The notes under the pieces: model-generated | The model's input: the letters and a program-made list of their open reading frames with translations, nothing else | What the model was told of the DNA's origin: nothing | Database searches by the model: none | In this document: positions 19,981-30,505 of the stretch, one piece after another | Layout of the letters: each line of letters opens with the position of its first letter | Position numbering within the stretch: position 1 is the stretch's first letter | Translations under genes and position numbers: made by a program | NCBI GenBank assembly: GCA_963931925.1 | Contig: OZ007579.1 | Location: forward strand, 45,306,565 to 45,370,564 | Length of the DNA: 64,000 nt | Direction of reading: 5' to 3' | Origin: Onchidella celtica | Taxonomy: Eukaryota > Mollusca > Gastropoda > Systellommatophora > Onchidiidae

Positions 19981-20296
19981 AAAGCTGGTCTAGAGGCAAG
20001 GTGCTCGCCTCTCATGCCAAAGGTCCCGGGTTCAAAACCGGGCTGTGCAGGCATGTTGGAAATTGGGATTTTTCTCATACATTCGTGTTCCTGATCCTGT
20101 TGGAGGGTAGGATCGAGTACCTAGTCTTCTCCGATAGGGACGAAAAACTCGGAGGGCCCGTGTGCACGTTGCGCACGTTAAAGATACCTTGGCAGTTGGA
20201 AATCGTAAAGAGCAGACCGCCGGGCAAAATTGAAATTAAAATTAATAGATTAAAAATTTTGCCATATCACACCTCCCCCCCCCCTCCCCCCCCCTC
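19981..20296 (+). repeat. tRNA-derived SINE, 3'-truncated copy
   Basis: It shares its head with the copies at 33929 and 46691: box A-like TGGTCTAGAGGCAAGGTGC and box B-like GGTTCAAAACC. Next comes the conserved body (GCATGTTGGAAATTGGGATT, GCACGTTAAAGATACCTTGG, CAGTTGGAAATCG). It stops after the C-rich stretch at 20273-20296 and lacks the last 100 bases of the full copies. Confidence 0.85.
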
Positions 20297-20387
20297 ATAT
20301 CAGCAACAAAATTTATAATTCATTATTAAATAGATATTAATAGATATTCAAATATTATTATAATACTTTTGAATACAAGTTGTGAGT

Positions 20388-20577
20388 TGTGAACTGCTGT
20401 GAGTTGTGAACTGCGCCTAACAGGCTGCGTTACAATTTGCTCTGAGATAGGGAGAGATAGAGAGGGTGAGAGAAAGAAAGAGCGAGTGAGAGAGCTTCTG
20501 TAAAGCGCATAGAGCATTTCTATTGGCAATGGATATGCGCTATATAAATGCCATCCATTATTATTATTATTATTACC
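20388..20577 (+). repeat. SINE-like repeat with L2-type 3' tail
   Basis: Second copy of the repeat at 12751-12983, with the same order: the AACTGCGCCTAACAGGCTG block, GA-rich middle, TGTAAAGCGCATAGAGCATT, then GATATGCGCTATATAAATGC and (ATT)n. The GA-rich middle is shorter here. Confidence 0.75.
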
Positions 20578-20689
20578 ATGAACAAAAACCCCTTCGAATT
20601 CAGTAGGTGATAATTGACGGCAAATTATCAGTCAACTCAGCCAGAAAAATTACTTGATTTTAGAAGAGTCACTCAACCAAAATAACTGT

Positions 20690-21480
20690 GTCATATCGGA
20701 ATGGCCGCCCATGGAAAATAACTGTTATATCGGAATGGCCACCCAACCAGTATAACGACTTAATATTAGAATAGCCACCCAACCAGTTTAACGATTTGAT
20801 ATTAGAATGGCCTCCCAACCAGTATAACGATTTGATATTAGAATGGCCACCCAACCAGTACAACGATTTGATATTAGAATGGCCACCCAACCAGTATAAC
20901 GACTTGATATTAGAATAGCCACCCAACCAGTTTAACGATTTGATATTAGAATAGCCACCCAACCAGTATAACGATTTGATATTAGAATGGCCACCCAACC
21001 AGTATAACGATTTGATATTAGAATGGCCACGCAACCAGTATAACGATTTGATATTAGAATGGCCACCCAACCAGTATAACGATTTGATATTAGAATGGCC
21101 ACACAACCAGTATAACGATTTGATATTAGAATAGCCACCCAACCAGTATAACGATTTGATATTAGAATGGCCATCCAACCAGTATAACGATTTGATATTA
21201 GAATAGCCACCCAACCAGTATAACGATTTGATATTAGAATGGCCATCCAACCAGTATAACGATTTGATATTAGAATGGCCACACAACCAGTATAACGATT
21301 TGATATTAGAATATCAATCAAGCCAGAACGATTGTTTAATATTATCATGTTATGACCAAACGGGAAGAATAACGGTTTGATATTAGAGTGGCCACGTAGA
21401 CAGAAAAACAAATTGACATCAGCATTACCAACTGGCCAAAATAAAAGTTTGATGTTAGTATGGCCACTCAGCCAGAATAA
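20690..21480 (+). repeat. 36-bp minisatellite, about 16 good copies
   Basis: The unit reads GGCCACCCAACCAGTATAAC followed by GATTTGATATTAGAAT. It is regular from about 20737 to 21310 and degenerate on both sides. Units vary in CCC/CAC/CAT and TATAAC/TTTAAC. Since 36 is a multiple of three, two - strand frames stay open and give 12-residue repeats (for example GGHSNIKSLYWL). They have no start context or splice support and lie in an intron, so I do not call a gene. Confidence 0.9.
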
Positions 21481-21540
21481 CCCTGAAATGATATAATGCA
21501 GCTCTTACAGTTTGATCTCCAGAACGTGGGTTTGAACCAC

Positions 21541-21775
21541 TTACCTACCTACCTACCTACCTACTTATCTACCTAAGTACCAACCTACCTACCTACCTAC
21601 CTACCTACCTACCTACCTACCTACCTACCTACCTACCTACCTACCTACCTACCTACCTACCTATCTACCTACCTACCTACCCACCTACCTACCTACCTGA
21701 CGACTTACCTACCTACCTACCTACCTACCTACCTACCTACCTACCTACCCACCTACCTACCTACTTATTTTCCTA
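21541..21775 (+). repeat. (CTAC)n microsatellite
   Basis: About 235 bases of CTAC repeats with scattered interruptions (TATC, CCAC, TGACGACTTA). It ends 216 bases before the acceptor of the GIMAP exon. Confidence 0.9.
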
Positions 21776-21991
21776 AGAAAACTTCTACTAATTGCTCATC
21801 TGCCTATCTACCTATCTACCCCATCCAAGCAGTGCCTACCTGTCAATCAATCCGATTACCGAAATATTAACGCACTCATTAAGTATCAACCCACCTGCCA
21901 TTTACTTGTCTATCTGTTAACTGTCTACGAGTGTACAGCCATGTCTTTTTACCTGCTGTTGCTCATACTGATTCACACACTTTGTTTTCAG

Positions 21992-23213
21992 ATCCACCAG
22001 TAGTGAAACTGGGAAAGACTTGAACCTTCTAATCGTTGGAAAGACTGGCGTTGGTAAGAGCTCTACGGGAAATAGTATCCTAGGCAGGAAAGTATTTAAG
22101 TCTAAAAAGGGTGATGTCGGGGTCACCAGAACTATCCAGATGGCAGTTGGCAGAGTAATGGGTCATGAAATCACAGTGGTTGATTGCCCTGGTCTGATGG
22201 AGCCAACTCTTTCTGAGCCGGAAGGCCTGCAACAGTTCTTCAATGCACTGATGGACACAATAATGGACAATCCCACTGGTTTTAATGCCATCCTTGTCGT
22301 TACAGAGCTAGGACAGCGGCTCACTAAAGAAGACAGGGAGGTTTTTAAGAGGCTCAAGTTATGTTTTGGAGAAAACTGCCTGAAGAAGTATGGGATACTG
22401 GTGGTCACTCATGAGGACGACTTTGACAAAGAGGAAAACGAGGTCTCTTCGCTTCATGAGTTCTTTGACAGGCAAACAGGTTTTCTGAAGGAAATGAAAG
22501 ACGGATGTGGCGGTCGACTTGTCACATTTGACAACAAAAGTAAGGACTCGGGTGTCCTGACCCGTCAGAGGGAACTCTTATTTGATATGGTAAAACAAAT
22601 AACACAGAGAGAAGGGCATTACACACAGGACATCTTCAGTCAATTTCGGGCAGAACGCGAGAAAGAACTTCTGAAACTAAACATGGCAAATATCAGAGAT
22701 GAAACTAACCATAAGTTAAAATTTATAATAGAAGATTTCAGAAATTGGCATGAATCTTCCTCTGACGTCAGTGAGCTTGAAGGTTTCAAAAGTAGGTTAA
22801 TTGAAATACGACAGAGCCTTGTCCAACAGGATAAAGGCACCGGGGTTCTGGAACAGATCATTTCCAGTGTGAAACATATGGAAGACTCTGTTACAGAGAA
22901 AACTGTGGATAGTTCAAAAATTGACAATTTAAAAATGAATTTAGACCGTCAACAACAACTGCAAAAAAAATTTTTGGTAGGAGCTGGATTTGCCGCCGCC
23001 ATATCAGTGGGAGCCTTGATTGCAAGCCCACATACGGCAGTCGGAGTTAAGTTAGCAGCTGAAGCCTTGATGGGAGACACAGTTACGGCAGCCTCAGCTA
23101 CTGAGATAGCAAGCGGAGCCTTGATGGCAATCCCAGGTGCAGCAGTCGGAGTTAAAAATTTATTGGCTGGCTTTGCTGAACATCTGCAGGATCGTAAAAA
23201 ACTCAGTAATTGA
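21992..23213 (+). CDS. GIMAP-like GTPase (AIG1 domain), main exon
   Basis: The exon follows the acceptor TTGTTTTCAG. Joined to exon 1 it gives 430 residues. The AIG1-type G domain has the P-loop G40-K-T-G-V-G-K-S-S, a G2 threonine near T69, the G3 box D88-C-P-G and a VVTHEDD block near 161-167 as the G4-like segment. The GIMAP/IAN conserved box (RLTKEDREVF, then FGENCLKKYG) confirms the family. Residues about 230-345 look helical. The C-terminus (about 350-415) is rich in G, A and V with two hydrophobic stretches, as expected for membrane attachment in some GIMAPs. The family binds GTP, assembles on membranes and in animals is tied to immunity and cell survival. The stop is at 23211-23213. 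The frame has no defect. Confidence 0.9.
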
Positions 23214-23330
23214 TTGAGGTGTTGTATTCACCCTCTCTTGTAATGAACAATGTCATGCTGCCTTCTTTAGAAATCATATTCGAATAGTATAACATTACAA
23301 TGGAGATACGAGCTAGAGGGTTAACGTGAA

Positions 23331-23480
23331 GGCATCTAAACCTTTCTGACCATGTGACCAAAAATTATGAAATTTTATGTACTTCCTCCATTTTGTTTTA
23401 CTATAAATTACATAGCCACGCCTATTTTGGACAAAATTGTCTTTGACATTGTTTATTTGCGATCTTTTTTAATCGGCGCA
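23331..23480 (+). repeat. Dispersed repeat, copy 1 (partner at 45331-45480)
   Basis: Both copies share ATCTAAACC, GTGACCA, AAATTATGAAA and GACAAAATT in the same order and spacing. Here the repeat lies in the 3' UTR of the GIMAP-like gene. Its class is unknown. Confidence 0.65.
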
Positions 23481-23575
23481 ATAAGGAGACTCATTTTCGT
23501 CAAGTGGAATCGAAAAGTAGGATCGGCTGGATCGGAAATTTCATTCTTCAGGTCTAGCTAGTGCTTGTGATTGCT

Positions 23576-23581
23576 CAATAA
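23576..23581 (+). terminator. Polyadenylation signal of the GIMAP-like gene
   Basis: AATAAA about 360 bases after the stop codon, followed by a T/G-rich stretch. This is the first canonical signal downstream of the gene on this strand that I noticed. Confidence 0.5.
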
Positions 23582-24740
23582 AGATTTTGTTCGAGATGAA
23601 ATTGTGTTCTTGGAGGGAGTAAAGTTTCGATAAATAGGCTTTCTGATCCCAATGTCAGAGAACTAGAAATAACTGCAGTATTTTTTTGTCTGCCCAGAGC
23701 CTCATTAAAAAGATAAAGATAAACAGTTTCTATAACTCCCATTTTGTTTCTGCAAAGGAAAACTACAGTTACAAAAAATAAGACAGAGCCCATCGTTTAT
23801 AATTTTTGTGAAAAACTATTCTTGCGTTCATAAAGACTGACATTCATTGTTTGGCTGGCTCTAAAGTGAATTCACACTTTTAATGTGAAGGTCCCGATTT
23901 TAAAATAGAAGAAAAAAAAAAACCAACCCATAAAAGCTGTGAATCTATTAACTTGTATCTGGACTGTTGTCCAAGTACATTTCAAATTATGGCGGCCTTA
24001 GTTTTTATTTGTTGCATCTCCACTGAGAAATTCGACATAGACGCTTACGGCTTTAGTTATTATAATAAGGCACTAGAATAAATTGGAACTGTGAAGGGCC
24101 TTGATAAGAGCAATAACGCATTTCGAAAAGTGTCAAAGTGTGGATTTGTTATACCTCTTCTATATACTAAAAGATCTCTAGTTTTTCAGAAAGTAGGGAT
24201 GGAACCATAAGAATTAAGATCGCTTTATCCGTAACTAGGCTATAATATCAATTGCGTGTGTAGATTTGTGTTCCAACAAGGCAAAACAGAGTGAAAGACC
24301 CAGCTAGATTGAGATATTTTTAAACACGTCAGTTGTCAACCGACCTGATGCTCTGTTTGAAGAAAAGGCTAAAAACACATTTTGTTTCCTGCGAATAGAA
24401 CATTGTTATAGTATAGTTCTAACAACATATAATTATTATTCATAATCACGTCTCTACAATGAACACAGAAATGTACGTATACACACATGGTCACGCATAT
24501 GTTAAAAAATGCCATGATTGGATCTAATTAATGAACGAATTCAAAAAGACATTCGCAGTAACATACAGTTTTTGTAAATGTGGTCAGTTTATGGCTGCTC
24601 TGAAAATGTCAATATGGCACGTAACAATACATTTTCTACACACACTAAAAATAAATTCACTTATAATTTTTATTTATGTAGTTACTTTGGCTGGTGAGTG
24701 GAATGTATATAAGAGATAAATCTATGAGGAATAGTTTTCA
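23582..24740. other. No gene recognised
   Basis: AT-rich sequence between the GIMAP gene end and a LINE fragment, with no recognised repeat. Confidence 0.4.
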
Positions 24741-24744
24741 GCAA

Positions 24745-25052
24745 AAATTGTATGGAAAAGAACAAGACAGAGCCCAGTCAGAGAGGAAATTGGTGGGAGG
24801 CGATGGAGATGGATCGGCCACACTCTCAGGAGGCCAGGAAACAGCATCACGAAGAAGGTATTGGATTGGAATCCCCAGGGCAAGAGATCAAGAGGAAGAC
24901 CGCGCGGAACGTGGAGAAGAGCCAGAGAAAATGATGTGCAACGAAGCGGAAAGACTTGGAATAATGTAAAGAGGCTGGCCCTTGATAGAGAGGGATGGAA
25001 AGTGTTTGTTGGTGGCCTATACCCTGATCCAGGGTGAGAAAGGCAATGATGA
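24745..25052 (+). pseudogene. C-terminal fragment of an RTE-like LINE with (ATG)n tail
   Basis: Shifting between frames gives a WRWIGHTLRR block, LDWNPQGKRSRGRPRGTWRR, a KTWNNVKRLALDREGW block and an end GGLYPDPG-stop. This is the usual C-terminal end of RTE-type LINE proteins. Just after the stop is AATGATGATGATGATGAATG, the short tandem tail expected for this class. No endonuclease or RT remains. At least one frameshift is needed. Confidence 0.7.
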
Positions 25053-25061
25053 TGATGATGA

Positions 25062-26890
25062 ATGTTTCATAGCTTCATCCATTTTCATTTGAACAATAAA
25101 GAGGGTTAAAATTAGAACGGATGTAATTAGAAACCAATCAAATTTAACGAACATTTGCAATACCAACACTCTTCGAGTCAATCAGTAAAATATTAAATTC
25201 CATCGTTTAATATTGAAATGATGTTTTTCACTTTTTTTTCTTTCTCAAAAGCAATCAAATGGTACTTAGATCTCTTCTAATTCTACCGCCCTCAATTATT
25301 CTTTCAATTTTTTGTTTTGTTTCTTTTTTATTGCAGTGCCCATTTATGACATGGCTAGTTTAGTTTGTGTGTATATTAATGATCATAATATACGTATTCT
25401 TTCTACGGAGTTTGCTGCTACATCTGCTATGAAGGCACAGTCCACCAATATTATAACACAAACATCCGGGCTAAACCTGCTTGGACTTTTCTCTTATCCT
25501 CCCCACTTCCCAGCCCCCACCTTCTTTTTCTCTCTGTCTCTGCATAGCTGAATAGAAATGAATATAAATTCATGTATTTTATTTATTCGGCTTCGCTTGC
25601 AACCTGCCTCCATCCAAGCAATTCCCTCACCGGATTTGAAATGTCATAAAATGGTCCCCCGTTTACATAAATTAACATTTCACCTAAATCCATCACTATT
25701 TGCAATGACTGTGTACCCAAACACGGACTCTTGTTAATTTTGAAGTTTTTTGTCCCAGAGGCTCGGGGGTTTACCCTGTCTGAAGGCGAGTCCTTTACCA
25801 GTGGTTCTCAATCTTTTTCTTTCAATCGGCCTCTTAGACTCCAAATTTTCTGTCATCGACCCCAATTACTTGTTCCCAATTACTTGTTCCCTTCCCCCTC
25901 TCCACCCCCCTCAAATCCCTACTCAGACCCAACAGTTACATTTGACAACAAGACAGATTGCACAGAAATTACGATGTTGAGCTTTTCTAACTCTTTTGGG
26001 CGTGTTGAATATTCAGTATCAAATAAAGCATTCTTTGTCAAACAACAACAACAAAAGTTTTTTTTCGGTTCATAAAATCGATTTCCTCATGCTGTTGAAC
26101 AACTCAGTGGCTGCTTTGCCCAAAAATTGTCAGAACCTTTTCATCATGTTCGACCCCTCCCCCCTCCCGTCGCCCCTTTTTTTACCCCCCCCCCTGCCCC
26201 GGCAAATCAAACTCGACCCCTGATGGGCCATATCGCCCACGTTGAGAATCACTGCTTTACAACATCAACTCAAAGATATTACATGAGATAAGACAGGAAT
26301 CACTTGACTATCCTATGAGGGAAATTCTCTTTCACTGAGCATCCAAGAGCATTATAAAAGTACTCATATCTGAGGTATCATTACATAAACATATAACATA
26401 ACTAAACACACTCAATAAGACGCATACATGGAGAGACATGGTAAAGAACCTTAGTGAATTGTGGTACACATCTAGCTGAAGAGTTTGGTTGGGGCGTATT
26501 GCGGAAGCAAAAACCATCTTCTGTATTTTTGCTATGTTTGCTTTCAAGTTCAGTTTCTGTTGCTCTTAGATAATCTAGAAATATATGAGAGATAATGGCT
26601 TATCTTATGCTTAGTAGTTTTCAGAAAAGCGAATAATGCTGAAACGTATTACTATTGTGTGTATATTGTGTTATTGCAGTTAAGGATTTACATGGATTGA
26701 CTTGATTTTTTTCATTCTCAAAATCAGTCAATGGTACTCAGATCCCTTCTAATTCTTAGAATTTAGTATTTTCTTTGTTCGGCTTCGGTCTGTTCGCTTT
26801 CATGTGCATTATTATTCTGTTGCTCTTGGATAATCTGGAAATATATGATATATAATGGCCTATAATATAATGCTTAGTAGTTTTCAGAGA
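25062..26890. other. No gene recognised
   Basis: AT-rich with C-rich runs at 25890-25915 and 26155-26200. Open frames here are short, overlapping and without known domains. Confidence 0.45.
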
Positions 26891-26895
26891 AGTGA

Positions 26896-26990
26896 ATAAT
26901 AATATAAATAATAATGGATGGCATTTATATAGCGCATATCCATTACAAAAATGCTCTATGCGCTTTACAGAAACATGTCAAAAAATACAT
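26896..26990 (-). repeat. L2-type 3' tail (SINE end), reverse orientation
   Basis: On the - strand it reads CTGTAAAGCGCATAGAGCAT, then GGATATGCGCTATATAAATG and (ATT)n, matching the ends of the repeats at 12751 and 20388. It lies directly beside the tail of the LINE at 27028. Confidence 0.75.
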
Positions 26991-27027
26991 GGGTAAACTC
27001 ACACACACAACCCACATTGATACACAC

Positions 27028-28157
27028 ATAATAATAATAATAATAGATAGCTTTTACATAGACTAGAAACTCTCATACAAATGACATTTTAACATCCTTT
27101 TAAACTGTGAAAATACTTGCGAACTGCGGACATCTAAAGGAATCTCATTCCACACCCTGGGCCCAACATGGCTGAAAGCCCTTTCACCAAAACTTTTTAG
27201 GTTCACTACGGGTACTTTTAGTCTAAGGTTGTCAGAAGATGATCTTAATGCTCTTGCAGGGCGATGCAGTTCTATAAGTTCTGAAATATACTCTGGCGAC
27301 ATGTTGTTGACACATTTATAACAAAATAAAGCCAATTTATATTTTATTCGCTGCTCAATAGGTAGCCAGTGGAGCTCCTTAAATATTGGTGTTATGTGAT
27401 CTATCCTTTTTCGTCTTGTTATTAGTCTTGCAGCATTGTTTTGGATTAACTGAAGCTTATTGATTTTACTTTTTGGAAGACCACTTAGCAGTATGTTACA
27501 ATAGTCCAGCCTAGAGAGAAACAGCGATGTTACAAGCTGTTTTGTTACTTCAGTAGTTAGGCAGTGCCGTATACTGCTGATTTTCCGTAACTGGAAATTA
27601 AGATTCTTACACAGCTGACTAATAAATGGTGACATTGACATCTCTGCATCTAAGATTGTGCCCAGATCTTTTACTTTACTTGTCATTTTAATAAGATGGC
27701 CATTTACATTGAGATCTGGTGGATTGATTTTTTGTTTTGGATTCGTTATGAGCATAACTTCTGTTTTCTCATCATTTAGTTTTAGCTTATTATCATCCAT
27801 CCATTTCTTAACTTCTTGTATGCAATGCTCCATTGTTTTTATCGTATCATCTAGGTTTTCAAGATCACATGCTTTATATATTTGGCTATCATCAGCATAT
27901 TGGTGGTATTGAAGATCATATTTTCTGAAAATATCAGCAAGAGGTTGGGTGTATAATGTGAAAAGAATTGGGCCCAAAACAGAACCTTGAGGTACCCCAA
28001 AATTGAGTGTTTGGACATTAGAACAACTATCATTGACTCTCACACATTGTTTTCTATTTGAAAGATAGGACTGAAACCATGACAGTGCATTTCCTGCAAT
28101 ACCAAAGGTCTTTTCTAGACGATGTAATAGAATGTTATGATCTAAAGTATCATAATG
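27028..28157 (-). mobile_element. 5'-truncated L2-like LINE with largely open RT
   Basis: The frame 28043-27063 encodes 326 residues: [10 protein letters not shown], the catalytic QYADDSQIY, SRLDYCNILL, QNNAARLITR, LHWLPIEQRIKYK and an end CHLYESF. The frame reads upstream without a break to DTLDHNILLH at about 28155, where homology stops, so the cut removed the endonuclease and RT fingers. An (ATT)n tail lies at 27028-27045. It resembles the LINE at 667-2253 in motif order but is a different family or an older copy. There is no start codon at the true N-terminus, so it is a dead fragment. Confidence 0.85.
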
Positions 28158-30000
28158 CTGTAAGGTATAACCAGAGTGTGTTTTATTGTGTTATTGTGGT
28201 TAGGGTTTTACATTATTTTGTTGTGTGTTGACTTGATGGTGTTGGCTTGATCTCAAGAACATGAAAAGTCACTGCGATTTTGGCCCGACCCAGGTCATGT
28301 TAGAACTGTGAATATTTTGCTTTCATAACATTTTAGCCCTGTACAATTTCGTATTCTTGTTACTTTTAAATATGATTGCTGCAATTTTTTATTGTCCAAG
28401 ACGGGCTTCATTTGCGATAATTATAATATTTAGAGCTAGGCGTACTTTTGTAATATTACATTGTGACAGGGTATGGCGGGGGGGGGGGGGTGGGGGGGAG
28501 GCACTTCTTTATATTAAATTTGTACCGAGGTCCTTAACTGGGGTATGGGGGGGGGGTGGGGGTGGTGAGTCAAATATAATAATGGTATATCGACCTTTAA
28601 ATAGTTAACATAACCAATGTTTCTGCTCGGGAAATTTATCTGCGTTATAGACGATTTTCTGTACCGCACACATGAAATGTTCTTTCTATATTACTGCTTG
28701 AAGAGTTTTTGACGCTTCCCTTCCATTTCTGCACACAAGAAAACAGAGCTTTACAGTACGAAATTTCTGCCAATAAAATCATTATATAACAATTATTCTT
28801 CCTCTTATTTTTTGTTTTGATGATTCATGGTGTGGTTGTTCCTTTGGGTCGTTACAGTAATGAAGCCGCAATAGATAATGAGGCGTGATATGTAACTCAT
28901 TTGGGCATTACAGTGATGAACAACATTGAACACACACAGACACACACACACAGACGAGAGACTGAGGAATCACAATCGGTATTTCACCTCGTGAACTTTA
29001 GCTGAACAGGAAACATAACTCAGTATTTCGTCGGGTCTTGTATGTGCACTTTTGTCTTCTCGAGAAATATTGGGCATGATAGGTCTAAATTAAAAAAAAA
29101 AAATCTTTCAGAAATCGATAGAAGCATGAAACTTGGCACATGTGATGCCCATAGGTAGGCCTATTATAAAAAAAAAGGGTGTTGGCCACGGAAAATTTTT
29201 CGATAAGGCGCCCAAAATTTAAGATGGCCGACACATATTGGAAATAAGCTACATAACAGATGTTGTACGTAAAAATAACTTCTTACAAATGCTTTTTACA
29301 TCTCAAAATATGTAGTTGTGCTGTTCAAAAGAAACTGTCTCCAATACAAAATGATTTGAAGACAAACAAAAATTCCAGATGGCCGCCGTTAGGTTTGTTT
29401 TTGGGTGTGGAAAAATGGCGTAGAAAATGACAAGCAGAAATATCTGACACTTTCTTTGTTTTATGATGCAATGAGTTAAATAACTTTGCAGTACTTATGA
29501 TGTATTGGGGCAGCAGCAACTGCAGCAACAACAATAACAACAACAACAACGACAAAAAGGGGACAGAAGCGCAAAGCAGGATTGTACACTTTTTGCTCAT
29601 CTTTTTCACATGTGCCAAATTCGTCATATTAACGGGGACGACTATTTCAAATGTGAGCATGAGCCATTCCCTATGTCCACCCACAGGAGAACTACATGTA
29701 ACTCTTATGTAACTCAGAAAACAGACATTATCTACATATATGCAGAGCTCATAGAGGACAAATAATGTCAGCTACAAGCTAATGCATCGATGTTTTCATC
29801 CAACGGAAGTGACATTTCGAGAGTTTTTCAGAAATCAGTTTTGCCGAAAAAAAAAAAAAAAAAGGATGTTCCTACTCAGAGACATGCACAAATTGATGTA
29901 CTGTTTAGTCAGTACAGGTCAGACAGTCTAAAGCCTAAGTAAGAAAACTAAAATGGGCAGAAGCAGACATAAAGTAACACCAACTGGATGTATGCGGAGG
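28158..30000. other. No gene recognised; G-runs
   Basis: Interrupted G runs at 28478-28500 and 28547-28565 and an A run at 29848-29863. A CAA-rich stretch at 29515-29550 encodes only Asn/Gln runs. No coding signal. Confidence 0.45.
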
Positions 30001-30002
30001 AG

Positions 30003-30504
30003 CCTAATCATAAGACTAATCATAAGACTAATCATAAGACTAATCATAAGACTAATCATAAGACTAATCATGAGACTAATCATAAGACTAATCATAAGAC
30101 TAATCATAAGACTAATCATAAGACTAATCATGAGACTAATCATAAGACTAATCATGAGACTAATCATAAGACTAATCATAAGACTAATCATAAGACTAAT
30201 CATGAGATTAATCATAAGACTAATCATGAGACTAATGATAAGACTAATCATGAGATTAATCATAAGACTAATCATAAGACTAATCATGAGATTAATCATA
30301 AGACTAACCATGAGATTAATCATAAGACTAATCATGAGACTAATCATAAGACTAATCATGAGACTAATCATAAGACTAATCATGAGATTAATCATAAGAC
30401 TAATCATGAGATTAATCATAAGACTAATCATGAGACTAATCATAAGACTAATCATGAGACTAATCATAAGACTAATCATAAGACTAATCATGAGATTAAT
30501 CATA
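30003..30504 (+). repeat. 12-bp minisatellite, about 40 copies
   Basis: The unit is ACTAATCATAAG with common variants ATGAG for ATAAG and TTAAT for CTAAT. The period is a multiple of three and the unit has no stop in several frames, so long frames run through on both strands and encode 4-residue repeats (for example RLII or HKTN). The A/G variants form a mixed pattern along the array. Confidence 0.95.
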
Positions 30505-30505
30505 A

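Larger units (their letters stand above)
18966..21991 (+). other. Intron of the GIMAP-like gene, filled with repeats
   Basis: The 3026-base intron runs from GTGAGT to TTGTTTTCAG. It contains a SINE (19981-20262), an L2-tail repeat (20388-20577), a 36-bp minisatellite and a (CTAC)n array. No coding exon is apparent inside it. Confidence 0.7.

Noticed and set aside
20669..21411. Long - strand frames encoding 12-residue repeats
   Set aside because: They arise from the 36-bp minisatellite, whose period is a multiple of three, and lie inside the GIMAP intron without splice or start support.
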